Positions 25,316 through 33,935 of a stretch of DNA of 42,946 nucleotides are shown here, in pieces. Within the stretch, counting starts at the first letter, position 1. Each line of letters begins with the position of its first letter. Under the pieces are notes generated by a model. The model made no database searches and was not told where the DNA came from. It saw nothing but the letters and a program-made list of their open reading frames with translations. The DNA is from Planctomycetales bacterium (GTDB lineage Bacteria; Planctomycetota; Planctomycetia; Isosphaerales; Isosphaeraceae), in contig DAIDHX010000154.1 in NCBI GenBank assembly GCA_027451885.1, positions 1 to 42,946 on the forward strand, given 5' to 3'. A program made the translations under genes and the position numbers.

Positions 25316-26512
25316 TCAGGTTGTGTAATCCGCGTTCAGGTGGATGTATTCCGCGGTGAGGTCGCACGTCCAGAACCGCGAAGAGGCCGACCCAAGCGTG
25401 AACTGGAGGACCAGATCCACCGGGCGCTGGGAACGAATCGAGGCCGAGAGCGCCTGCTCGTCGATGACGGCCGGCGTTCCCCTGTCGTAGACCACCACGC
25501 CGTTGATCGAAAGCGAAAGCTGCGACTCCTCGAACGGCACGCCAGCATATCCCGCGGCCGAGACGATCCGTCCCCAGTTTGGATCCGCGCCATGGATCGC
25601 GGTCTTCACGAGCGCGCTTTCGGCGACGGTGCGTGCGATCGCGCGGGCCTCGTCGCGGGTGCGGCAGCCCAGGACGTCGATCGTGACAAAGTGGGTCGAG
25701 CCCTCGCCGTCGTCGGCAATCGCCATCGCGAGCGCCTGGCACGCCTCCTGCACCAATTTGGCAAAGGTCTCGAGCTCCGCCCCCTCGAGCGGCTTGCCCT
25801 GGCCGCTGGCCAGCAGGAGCACGGTGTCGTTGGTGCTCGCGTGGCCCTCGACCGAGAGGCAGTTAAACGAGACATCGGTGGCGAACGCGAGAATCGATCG
25901 CAGGTCGTCCGGGCGCACGCAGGCGTCGGTAAGCAGGAAGCCGAGCATCGTGGCCATGCGCGGGCCGATCATCGCCGCGCCCTTGGCAATGCCCAGGAGC
26001 GTGACGTCCGCGGCCCCAATGGCCTTTCGAAGGTTCACGACCTTGGGCCGGGTGTCGGTTGTCATGATCGCGCGGGCGGCCGCTTCAAACGCGGCGGGAT
26101 CGCGCGAAAGCGCGGCGATCGCCGCGGTCGTGCCACGCTCGATCACGGGCATGGGAAGCAGGCGGCCGATCACGCCGGTGGAGGCCACAAGCACCTGCTC
26201 GGGCTTGCAGCCAAGGGTTTCAGCCGCGATCGCGGCGGTCCGTTTGGCGTCCGCGAGACCCTGTTCTCCCGTGGCCGCGTTGGCATTGCCGGAGTTGATC
26301 ACCACCCCCCGGCCATCCCCGCAAGGCGTCAGCGCGCGGCACCACTTCACGGGTGCGGCACAGACCTGGTTGGTGGTGTAAACACCCGCAACCGCGCAGG
26401 GAACATCGGCCGCCAGAACGGCCATGTCCGGTAGTCCGGAGGCCTTGATGCCCGCCGTCACCCCCGCCGCGCGGAAGCCAGCGGGTACAGACTTCACGAG
26501 TCCTTCGCTCAT
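25316..26512 (-). CDS. argJ: Glutamate N-acetyltransferase / amino-acid N-acetyltransferase ArgJ
   Basis: 398 residues from the ATG at 26512, with GGAGAG about ten bases upstream; a TTG at 26530 is less likely. ArgJ moves the acetyl group from N-acetylornithine to glutamate, and the bifunctional type also uses acetyl-CoA. The protein self-cleaves before the nucleophilic Thr: GIAKGAAMIGPRMATMLGF contains the KGxxMIxPxMATML cleavage site with Thr188. Upstream, ASTGVIGRLLP forms the oxyanion region, and GADPNWGRIV lies near the C-terminus. Full length for the family. It follows the SDR gene on the same strand by about 18 bases and so is probably co-transcribed with it, about 11 kb from the argBDF cluster. 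The ArgJ cycle would spare the argA and argE steps. Confidence 0.93.
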   Translation of the reverse strand: MSEGLVKSVPAGFRAAGVTAGIKASGLPDMAVLAADVPCAVAGVYTTNQVCAAPVKWCRALTPCGDGRGVVINSGNANAATGEQGLADAKRTAAIAAETLGCKPEQVLVASTGVIGRLLPMPVIERGTTAAIAALSRDPAAFEAAARAIMTTDTRPKVVNLRKAIGAADVTLLGIAKGAAMIGPRMATMLGFLLTDACVRPDDLRSILAFATDVSFNCLSVEGHASTNDTVLLLASGQGKPLEGAELETFAKLVQEACQALAMAIADDGEGSTHFVTIDVLGCRTRDEARAIARTVAESALVKTAIHGADPNWGRIVSAAGYAGVPFEESQLSLSINGVVVYDRGTPAVIDEQALSASIRSQRPVDLVLQFTLGSASSRFWTCDLTAEYIHLNADYTT

Positions 26513-26530
26513 GCTCGGTGATCTCTCCAA

Positions 26531-27304
26531 CTATCGAGCCGTGTAGCCGCCGTCAATGAACAAGGTCGCGCCGGTCATGAAGCTCGAGGCTTCCGAGGCC
26601 AGAAACACCGCCGCCGGGCCAAGCTCGAGCGGGTCGCCCCAGCGCGCGAGCGGAATATTCGACTGCATTTCCGCCCGGACCTGGGGGTCGTTCAAAAGGG
26701 CGGTGTTGATCTCGGTGGCAAAGGGGCCGGGGCAAAGCGCGTTGACGTTAATACCGTCCTTGGCCCATTCGAGCGCGAGCGTCCTGGTGAGCAAGGTCAG
26801 CCCCCCCTTGCTCGACGCATAAGGCGTGCGCCCGGGCAGGGAGATCTCGCCAAGCATGCTCGAGAGATTGATCACGCGGCCCCACTTGCGGCTCTTCATC
26901 GCGGGCGCAGCAGCGCGGCAGCAGAGCCACGGTCCCTTGAGATTGGTATCGATCACGGCGTCCCAGTCGCTCTCGGACAGGGATTCGATCGGTCCGCGAA
27001 TGTTGATCCCGGCGTTGTTGACCAGAATGTCGATCCGCCCGCTCCAGTCGAGAACCTTCGACATCAGATCCTCGACCTGGGTTCGCGAGGTGACCTCGAC
27101 GGCGAGCCCGATCGCGGGCTGCCCCGACTCGCTCGCGATGGCCGCGGCCGTTTCTTCCGCAGTCGCGCTCGACCGAGCCGTGATGGCCACGCGCGCTCCC
27201 GCCTGCGCCAGCGCAAGCGCGATCACACGCCCCAGCCCGCGCGAGCCCCCCGTGACAATCGCCGTTCGCCCATCAATCCGAAACCGCTCCAGCACATTTG
27301 CCAT
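26531..27304 (-). CDS. Short-chain dehydrogenase/reductase (classical SDR)
   Basis: 257 residues from an ATG with AAGGAGG about 11 bases upstream. It has the Rossmann motif TGGSRGLG (18-25), NNAG (96-99), the catalytic Ser near 149, Tyr162 and Lys166 (PYASSKGG), and the PGPFATEI loop, so it is a complete classical SDR. The Ala-Arg-Ser turn after the second strand (ITARSS) favours NADP(H). The C-terminal GATLFIDGGYTAR is typical of gluconate 5-dehydrogenase and 3-oxoacyl-ACP-reductase-like members. The substrate cannot be told. It lies directly upstream of argJ, without an obvious pathway link. Confidence 0.85.
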   Translation of the reverse strand: MANVLERFRIDGRTAIVTGGSRGLGRVIALALAQAGARVAITARSSATAEETAAAIASESGQPAIGLAVEVTSRTQVEDLMSKVLDWSGRIDILVNNAGINIRGPIESLSESDWDAVIDTNLKGPWLCCRAAAPAMKSRKWGRVINLSSMLGEISLPGRTPYASSKGGLTLLTRTLALEWAKDGINVNALCPGPFATEINTALLNDPQVRAEMQSNIPLARWGDPLELGPAAVFLASEASSFMTGATLFIDGGYTAR

Positions 27305-27766
27305 GGCGCACGCCGCCTCCTTCTGCCTCGACTCAGTTCGCCAACGCGATCGCTCGGTTCAGGTTATCCGCTCGGGAAGGTCCAGGGCTAGCGCGCGCCA
27401 GCGACGGCACCCACGCCATGCCATCGCCCTGTCCCTGGGCCGTGGAACCAGCTCAACCGCGCGGGTCGTTCCGGGGGCGCGGCGAGAACCAGTTCTGACG
27501 GTCATTCGCACAGCGCAGGTCCGTGAAGCTCGATCGAACTTGCCGAGAATACAGGCTGTTTAAGTGATTGACATAGGGCCTGGGAAAACCTTGCGTTCTG
27601 GGAAAATAGAACCGTTAGGAAATTTGGAGAAACTTCTTGAAGGAACTTCGCTTCGCCGGACGAAACCTAGGAGTGAGTTGGCGGTCTCGCGCCTTGGCGG
27701 AGCCATTCCAGCGCGAAGCACCGATCGAGCGCCTGAGTCGGTCCGGAGTGATTAGTGGAGCGACAG
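27305..27766. other. Divergent intergenic region upstream of the YTV gene
   Basis: 462 bases with no supported gene; frames open here belong to the antisense of the SDR gene or are chance. It must carry promoters for the SDR-argJ pair (minus) and the YTV gene (plus). TTGACA at 27568-27573 is a perfect -35 hexamer facing the YTV gene, but the -10 region 17-18 bases later (TTGCGT/TGCGTT) is poor, so an activator or another sigma factor may be used. A leader of about 170 nt would result. Confidence 0.45.
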
Positions 27767-30031
27767 ATGTTGAGATTACCGCGGTCGGTTGTGCTTTTGG
27801 CCCTGGGACTGGGCCTGAGCGTAGCCGCCCACCCGGCGCAGGGAGCGAGTTACGCGGGTGGAGCATCGTTTCGAGTTTGCCCCGTGCCCCAGGAGTGTGA
27901 TGGGCACATTCAGTATCAACTCCAGCGTCAGACGGTCATCCAGAATGTGCCGGAGACCGTTTATGACACCCAGGTTGTGCCGGTGGTGCGCACCGTAAGC
28001 GAAACGGTGATGCAGCCCCGGACCATCAATGTCACGCGGAACGTCGTGGATCATCTGGTGCGCGACGAGCCGTACACCATCCAGCAGCCGATTTACCGAA
28101 CCGTTCAACAGGAGGTGCGTTACAACGTCACGCGCCCCGTTGTGCGAACGGTCTGGAAGGACGTGGCGTACACGGTCAATCAGCCGGTCCGCGAGACGCA
28201 TCTCGAGAACCGGTCGTACACCGTCGAGCGCCCGGTGCGGGAGACCTCGTTCAAGACCTGCGCGTACACCGTGAACCGGCAAGTGCGCGAGACCTCGTAC
28301 AAGGACGTCTGCTACACGGTATGCCAGCCGGTGCAGGAAACCGTCTACAAAACGGTGCCCTACACGGTTTGCCGCCCGGTGCAGGAGACGTGCTACAAGA
28401 CGGTGGCATACACGGTTTGCCGGGCTGTTCAGCGCGTGAAGTCGCGCTGCGTGCCTTACACCGTGCAGGTGCCGGTCCAGTACACCGTCATGCAGTGCCA
28501 GGCGGAGACCGAGATGGTCCCCGTCCGACGCTGTGCCTACAAGCAGGTCGCTTACACGGTCTGCAAGCCGGTGTGCGAGACGGTCATGCAGGAGTGCCGG
28601 TACACGGTCCAGCGGCCGGTGACACGCACCGAGTATCGCACCTGCTCCTACAACGTCTGCCGCACCATCCGTGAGTCCGTGCTCAAGGAATGCCGTTACA
28701 CCGTTTGCAAACCTGTTCAAACGACAAGCTACAAGACGGTCTCGCGCACCTGCTACAAGACAGTCACCGAGACCGGCTGCCGCGAAGTCTGCGAGAAGGT
28801 CTGCACGCCCAGGACCGTGATGAAGCCCGTCACCCGCACCTGCTACGAGACCGTCGTGCAGAAGGTGTACGTGCCTGGCAAGTCGGTCTGCGTCAACGGC
28901 TGCCTCTACGAGTGCCCCGGCACCTGGTGCGAGAAGGTCGTCAAGTGCCCGCGCACGGTCACTGAAAACGTGGCCTGCACGGTCTACGAGACCGAGTACG
29001 TGCGCAAGCAGGTTCCGTTCACGGTCTGCAAGCAGGTGCCGTACACGGTCTGCGAGCAGGTGCCGGTGGTGACCTGCCAGATGGTGGCCGAGGAGTGCGT
29101 GCGCCAGGTCCCCGTCACGGTCTGCCGCCAGGTCGTCGAGACCCAGACCAGGCAGGTCCCCGTGACCGTTTGCGAATATGTCACCCAGGAATGCGTCAAG
29201 CAGGTTCCCGTGACGGTCCGCAAGACGGTCCAGGAAACCTGCTACAAGACGGTGCCGTACACGGTCTGCACCATGGAGCCCCGCACGGTGACCAAGCGGG
29301 TGCCCGTGTCGATGACCAGGTACTGCCCCCGGACCGCCTATCGCCGCGAGAACTACACGGTCACCGAGTACGACCCGGTGAAGTGCACGAAGCAGGTTCC
29401 TTATACCGTGACGCGGATGGTTCGCGAGACCGCGACCAGGCAGGTCCCCTGCACCGTGACACGGATGGTACCCAGAACGTGCACCAGGCGGGTGCCGATC
29501 GTCACCTGCCGCACCGTCCAGGATGTCTGCTACAAGCAGGTTCCCGTGACCACCTGCCGGATGGTGAGCGAGGTCTGCACCAGGCAGGTCCCCGTGACCA
29601 CTTGCCGGATGGTTCAGGTCCCCTGCGTGAAGCGGGTCTGCGAGAAGGTTTGCGAAACGGTGGTCGATCCGTGCGTGAAGTACGTGCCGGTGACAACCTG
29701 CGAGATGCGGACGATCCAGTGCGTGCGGAAGGTGCCTTACACGGTGTGCCGGCAGGTGGTCGAGCCCAAAACGATCTGCTGCCCCGTGACGGTGTGCCGC
29801 CAGGTGGTTGAGAACAAGACCATCTGCACGCCTCGGACCGTGTGCAAGCAGGTTCCGGTGGAGGTCTGCGTGAAGGTGCCCGTGGTTGTGCACTGCGAGC
29901 CGGTGGTGATGCCCTCGTCGCAGAGCGTGATGGCCTCGAGCCAGGCGCCCTTCACGACGGTTCCCCCCTGCGACCCGTGCGACGCCCGCTACCCGATCCT
30001 CGGCCGCAAGCACGCCAAATGGCTGCACTGA
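27767..30031 (+). CDS. Secreted Cys-rich YTV-repeat protein (planctomycete cell-envelope type)
   Basis: 754 residues from the ATG at 27767, with GGAG six bases upstream. A signal peptide (LPRSVVLLALGLGLSVAAHPAQGAS) would be cut after about residue 26. Almost all the rest is a repeat of about 16 residues, (Y/V)TVC(R/K)xVxETxYKxVP, with about 16 exact YTV triplets plus VTV, VTT and FTV variants, and about 60 Cys (8%). Stretches near 29530-29610 repeat almost exactly at DNA level with a 48-bp period, a sign of recent unit duplication. YTV domains are known from planctomycetes and are thought to make crosslinked, beta-rich envelope or wall material. A central insert (VCVNGCLYECPGTWCEK) breaks the repeats, and the C-terminus ends PPCDPCDARYP then a basic tail. 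A terminator follows. Confidence 0.88.
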   Translation: MLRLPRSVVLLALGLGLSVAAHPAQGASYAGGASFRVCPVPQECDGHIQYQLQRQTVIQNVPETVYDTQVVPVVRTVSETVMQPRTINVTRNVVDHLVRDEPYTIQQPIYRTVQQEVRYNVTRPVVRTVWKDVAYTVNQPVRETHLENRSYTVERPVRETSFKTCAYTVNRQVRETSYKDVCYTVCQPVQETVYKTVPYTVCRPVQETCYKTVAYTVCRAVQRVKSRCVPYTVQVPVQYTVMQCQAETEMVPVRRCAYKQVAYTVCKPVCETVMQECRYTVQRPVTRTEYRTCSYNVCRTIRESVLKECRYTVCKPVQTTSYKTVSRTCYKTVTETGCREVCEKVCTPRTVMKPVTRTCYETVVQKVYVPGKSVCVNGCLYECPGTWCEKVVKCPRTVTENVACTVYETEYVRKQVPFTVCKQVPYTVCEQVPVVTCQMVAEECVRQVPVTVCRQVVETQTRQVPVTVCEYVTQECVKQVPVTVRKTVQETCYKTVPYTVCTMEPRTVTKRVPVSMTRYCPRTAYRRENYTVTEYDPVKCTKQVPYTVTRMVRETATRQVPCTVTRMVPRTCTRRVPIVTCRTVQDVCYKQVPVTTCRMVSEVCTRQVPVTTCRMVQVPCVKRVCEKVCETVVDPCVKYVPVTTCEMRTIQCVRKVPYTVCRQVVEPKTICCPVTVCRQVVENKTICTPRTVCKQVPVEVCVKVPVVVHCEPVVMPSSQSVMASSQAPFTTVPPCDPCDARYPILGRKHAKWLH

Positions 30032-30068
30032 GCCAGACGGCCTCGCTCCACGACCGATCGAACGCCAG

Positions 30069-30103
30069 ACGCCCTCGAGTCACCCTCGGGGGCGTTTGTG
30101 TTT
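30069..30103 (+). terminator. Intrinsic terminator of the YTV gene
   Basis: An 11-bp stem ACGCCCTCGAG (30069-30079) pairs with CTCGGGGGCGT (30085-30095) with one G-T wobble, around a 5-base loop, followed by the T-rich TTGTGTTT. It is 38 bases after the YTV stop. Confidence 0.8.
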
Positions 30104-30127
30104 GATCCAGCTCACGAACGGCCGAGC

Positions 30128-30793
30128 TCACGCGTCCATTGATCCTGAAGCAATCAGCATCTGGAGTTTCGGCCGCAGCAGGCCGAACGCCCTGGCGCGG
30201 TGGCTGAGGTGATGCTTGACCAGGGTCGAAAGCTCGCCGAAGGTCCTGTGATATTCGCGAATGATGAAAAGTGGATCATAGCCGAACCCCCCTGCGCCAT
30301 GGATCGCGTGGGCGATTCGGCCGCGGCAGGCGGCCTCGACCTCGATCCGAGGCTGGCCGGTGGGATCGGCCAGGCAGAGGCAGCAGCGGAACCCAGCGCC
30401 TCGATCGGCGTCGGGAACATTCGCCAGGGCGTCGAGCAGCTTGCGATTATTGGCCGCGTCGTCGCACGGCTCGCCGGCGTAGCGAGCGGAAAGCACGCCG
30501 GGTGCGCCTCCGAGCGCATCGACCTCAAGCCCCGAATCGTCCGCGAGCACAAAGCGCCCCAGGCGCGCAGCCTGCTCACACGCCTTCTTGCGGGCGTTGC
30601 CCGCGAACGTGGGTGCGTCCTCGACCACGTCGATCGATTCAGGATACTCATCGAGCGCATGAATCAAGACGCGCGCGCTCAACGTCTGGAAGCCCGGCTG
30701 ACCCGTTACCAGCTCGGCCATCTCGTCCCGCTTCTTGCGATTTCGGGTACCAAGCACAATCACGATCGGCTGCGGATTTGTTTGTTGCGTCAT
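30128..30793 (-). CDS. rdgB: Non-canonical purine NTP pyrophosphatase (RdgB/HAM1)
   Basis: 221 residues from the ATG at 30793. The frame is open upstream to 31162, but that part overlaps the 3' end of the P-type ATPase gene and is not conserved-looking. Motifs are LGTRNRKKRDEM near the start (the family S/T-x-N-x-x-K phosphate loop), FAGNARKKA, VLADDSGLEVDALGGAPGVLSARYAG and GAGGFGYDPLF, all intact. The enzyme hydrolyses ITP, dITP and XTP to monophosphates and so keeps them out of DNA and RNA. The length is a little above the usual 190-205 because of a C-terminal extension. It lies 101 bases downstream of the ATPase gene on the same strand. Confidence 0.93.
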   Translation of the reverse strand: MTQQTNPQPIVIVLGTRNRKKRDEMAELVTGQPGFQTLSARVLIHALDEYPESIDVVEDAPTFAGNARKKACEQAARLGRFVLADDSGLEVDALGGAPGVLSARYAGEPCDDAANNRKLLDALANVPDADRGAGFRCCLCLADPTGQPRIEVEAACRGRIAHAIHGAGGFGYDPLFIIREYHRTFGELSTLVKHHLSHRARAFGLLRPKLQMLIASGSMDA

Positions 30794-30894
30794 CTTGCTC
30801 GAGCCAGGAAAAGCCAGTATCCCCACGCACCTTCCCACGCCTTCCGAGCTGACCATCTTGGTCGAGATCGGCAGCATCGGAAAGAGCAGAATCC

Positions 30895-33684
30895 TCAGCT
30901 CGCGGATGTGCTGGATGGGGCCTGGCGCCCGCGTGTGAACCGCGCGAATTTTGCAAGCTCCACGACGGTCACGGGCAGCAAGGCAAACGGCAAAATGTGC
31001 AGCCAGTCCGCTCCGGGCTGCGCTGGGATGTCGAACACGGGGTGAAGGAGCGGCAGAGTCGCCACCGTGAACTGTAACAAGGCGGAAGCCGTGATGGCCG
31101 CGAAGAGATAAGGATTGGTGAAAAGCCCCAGTTCGGGGAGTGTGAATCGCTGGCTGCGGCATGCGAACGAGAAGAAGAGCTGGGTCAGCGCGAGCGTGCA
31201 GAAGGCCGTGGTGCGTGCGCGATGAACATCGCCGGTTGTCCCATGGCTGTAAGCGAACGCGGCAACCCCCACAACACCCATGAGGGTGCCGTGGGCAAGC
31301 ATCCGCAGCCCTCCCTCGCGCGTGATGATCCGCTCGCGCGGCGGCCGCGGCGGCCTGCGCATGATGTCGCGCTCAGGCGGCTCCAGCCCAAGCGCAAGCG
31401 CAGGGAGCCCGTCGCTGACCAGATTGAGCCAAAGAAGCTGGATCGCCGTCAAAGGCGCAGGCCAACCGACCACCGCGGCGGCCAGCATGATCAGGATCTC
31501 GCTCACATTGCTGGCGAGCAGGTAATGAATACATTTTCGGATATTGTCATAAATACCTCGGCCTTCCGCGACCGCGCTCACGATGGACGTGAAATCGTCA
31601 TCGGTGAGCACCATGTCGGATGCCTCTTTCGTGACGTCGGTGCCGGTGACACCCATGGCGATGCCGATGTCGGCAGCCCTGACGGCGGGCGCATCGTTCA
31701 CGCCGTCTCCCGTCATGGCCACCACGTCCCCCCGCGCTTTCCAGGCACGCACGATCCGAAGCTTGTGCTCGGCCGAGACGCGGGCGTAGACCGAGACGCC
31801 GGCCACGATCGAGGCAAGCTGGGCGTCGTCGAGGGCGTCGATCTCATGGCCGGTGAGCACGCGGTCGAGTTCGCGTGCGATGCCGAGCTCCCGCGCGATC
31901 GCAAGCGCGGTGGCGGGATGGTCGCCCGTGATCATGACCGGCTTGATGCCCGCGTCGCGGCAGGTCTGGACCGCGGCCCCGACCTCGCCGCGAGGCGGAT
32001 CGATCATGCCCACGAGGCCCACGAACACGAGGTCGTGTTCCCGGCGCACGCTTTCGTGATGGCGCGAAGGATGGTGGCGATCGGCGAGCGCCAGCACCCG
32101 GAGCGCCCGGTGCGCCATGTCCGCGGCGGCGTGCAGAATCTCCTTGCGCCGTGCCGCCGTCAAAGCCTCGATCCGACCGTGCCGCCATTCTCGATTGCAA
32201 AGTCCCAGGATGACCTCCGGCGCGCCCTTGGTGTACATCGTCGCGGAATCATCCGCGCCACGAACCACCACCGACATCGCCTTCCGCTCCGAATCGAAAG
32301 GGATCTCGTGCAGGACGTGCTTCTCTCGCTCGTGAGCGTGCACCCTTGCCTTGCGAGCAGCGACCACAAGCGCGCCTTCGGTCGGATCGCCGACGACTTG
32401 CCAGCCCGCCTCACCGTCGGTGCGGGGAGAAAGCCGCGCCGAGCCGCACCACGCCGCGATCCGCATCGCACGCATCAGGTCCGGCCAGTCCTGCGGTTCA
32501 ACAGACTCCCCGAACCCACTCTGACCTTCCACGCGGCGATGATGGAACCCGCCGCTCGGCTCATAGCCCACGCCACTCACGTGAAAATGGGCGCTGCCAG
32601 TCACCACCTCACGGACCGTCATCTCGTTGCGCGTGAGCGTGCCGGTCTTGTCGGAACAGATCACCGTCACAGCCCCAAGCGTCTCCACGCTCGGCAGCTC
32701 GCGCACAAGCGCATTGCGCCGCACGAGCCGTTGCAGGCCAATGGCGAGCACAAGCGTCACCACGGCGGGCAGGCCCTCCGGCACCGCCGCAACCGCCAGG
32801 CTCACCGAAAGCAGAAACGATTCCAGCAAATCACCGCCGCGGAGCAACCGCAGCACAAGAATCACCGCCACGATGCCCAGAACGGTGCCCAGAAGCACTT
32901 TTCCGAGCTCGGCCAGCCGGCGCTGGAGCGGCGTTTGCGGCGCCTCCGTTTCCTCGAGAAGACCGGCGATCTTACCCAGCTCGGTGGCCATCCCGGTGGC
33001 CACAACCACCGCGTCGGCCTTACCGGCTGTGAGATTCGTACCAAGAAAAACCATGTTCCCGCGGTCTCCAACCGCCGACGCGCGATCGAGAACCGCGTGC
33101 GCATCCTTCGCGACCGAGGTTGATTCACCGGTGAGCGCGGATTCCTGTGCCAGAACCTCGTAGGAGTGGATGAGACGTGCATCGGCCGGAACACGGTCGC
33201 CTGCCTCGAGTGCGATTCGATCGCCGGGAACAAGCTCCCGCGCTGGGATCACCCGCAGACCGCCGCCGCGAAGTGCCTTCGCCACAGGCGCGGAAAGCCT
33301 CCGCAACGACGCAATCGCCCGCCTGGCCCGCTCTTCCTGAACAAATCCAAGCACGCCGTTCAGCAGCACAATCGCCAGGATCGCCAGTGTGTCGATCCAG
33401 TCGCCCAGGAATCCCGAGAGAATCGCGGCCGCAAGCAGGATGCCAATGACAGGCTCCAGAAATTGACGGGCGAATCGCCAAAAGCCTGGTGAAATTCGTG
33501 GCTCTGCAAGCTGATTCAGCCCGGCAGCCTTCTGACGCAACGCGACTTCGTCGTCACTGAGGCCCCGTCCCGGGTCGACCGCAAGACGATCAAGAACGTC
33601 TTCGATCGGAAGTGCATGCGGCGCAGCGAGTGCGAACGGCTCGCGAGGATCCACCGCGTCATTTGCCGGCGACTGTGAGGCCAT
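30895..33684 (-). CDS. P2-type cation-transporting ATPase (Ca2+-ATPase-like)
   Basis: 929 residues. An N-terminal cation-ATPase domain (about 22-75) is followed by transmembrane segments M1-M2 (about 76-115) and the actuator domain with TGES (185-188). M4 carries VPEGLPA (301-307), then come the phosphorylated Asp345 in SDKTGTLT, a nucleotide domain with KGAPE, the hinge MTGDGVNDAPA, and M5-M10. M6 reads LLWLNLVSDGLPALALGLEPPERDIM. PEGLPA together with NLVSDGLPALALG is the signature of P2A/P2B-type Ca2+ or Mn2+ pumps; a Na+/K+ specificity is less likely. It probably exports Ca2+ from the cytoplasm. It is divergent from the DNase II gene (251 bases apart) and precedes rdgB on the same strand. 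Confidence 0.9.
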   Translation of the reverse strand: MASQSPANDAVDPREPFALAAPHALPIEDVLDRLAVDPGRGLSDDEVALRQKAAGLNQLAEPRISPGFWRFARQFLEPVIGILLAAAILSGFLGDWIDTLAILAIVLLNGVLGFVQEERARRAIASLRRLSAPVAKALRGGGLRVIPARELVPGDRIALEAGDRVPADARLIHSYEVLAQESALTGESTSVAKDAHAVLDRASAVGDRGNMVFLGTNLTAGKADAVVVATGMATELGKIAGLLEETEAPQTPLQRRLAELGKVLLGTVLGIVAVILVLRLLRGGDLLESFLLSVSLAVAAVPEGLPAVVTLVLAIGLQRLVRRNALVRELPSVETLGAVTVICSDKTGTLTRNEMTVREVVTGSAHFHVSGVGYEPSGGFHHRRVEGQSGFGESVEPQDWPDLMRAMRIAAWCGSARLSPRTDGEAGWQVVGDPTEGALVVAARKARVHAHEREKHVLHEIPFDSERKAMSVVVRGADDSATMYTKGAPEVILGLCNREWRHGRIEALTAARRKEILHAAADMAHRALRVLALADRHHPSRHHESVRREHDLVFVGLVGMIDPPRGEVGAAVQTCRDAGIKPVMITGDHPATALAIARELGIARELDRVLTGHEIDALDDAQLASIVAGVSVYARVSAEHKLRIVRAWKARGDVVAMTGDGVNDAPAVRAADIGIAMGVTGTDVTKEASDMVLTDDDFTSIVSAVAEGRGIYDNIRKCIHYLLASNVSEILIMLAAAVVGWPAPLTAIQLLWLNLVSDGLPALALGLEPPERDIMRRPPRPPRERIITREGGLRMLAHGTLMGVVGVAAFAYSHGTTGDVHRARTTAFCTLALTQLFFSFACRSQRFTLPELGLFTNPYLFAAITASALLQFTVATLPLLHPVFDIPAQPGADWLHILPFALLPVTVVELAKFARFTRGRQAPSSTSAS

Positions 33685-33935
33685 CGCATGGTCCTCTCCC
33701 GCTCACCGAGCAGAAGACCTCGGCGACTCTCCCGCTCATTCTAGAAAACCAGGGCCCAAAACGCGACCAGGGCCAGGCCCCATACAGGCGGACCGGCCAC
33801 GGGGATCGCGGCTCGATCCAGGTGCCTCGCGGCCGTCGCCCCACCTTGAATTCGAATTCAACTACTCGAAAGCGCGTTATGGTCAAGGCAGCGGCGCACG
33901 ACGCATTTCCTTGCAATTCGAAAGCGAAGGTTACC

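Noticed and set aside
26826-27563. A 245-residue plus-strand frame ahead of the YTV gene
   Set aside because: Mostly antisense to the SDR gene; no start signal and no recognisable domain.
27776-30028. A 750-residue open frame antisense to the YTV gene
   Set aside because: It mirrors the YTV repeats (the antisense of TACACGGTC-like codons contains no stops), has no start signal or family feature, and fills almost exactly the span of the real gene, which has a signal peptide and Shine-Dalgarno.
31222-33123. A 633-residue plus-strand frame
   Set aside because: Antisense to the P-type ATPase, which has all its catalytic motifs.
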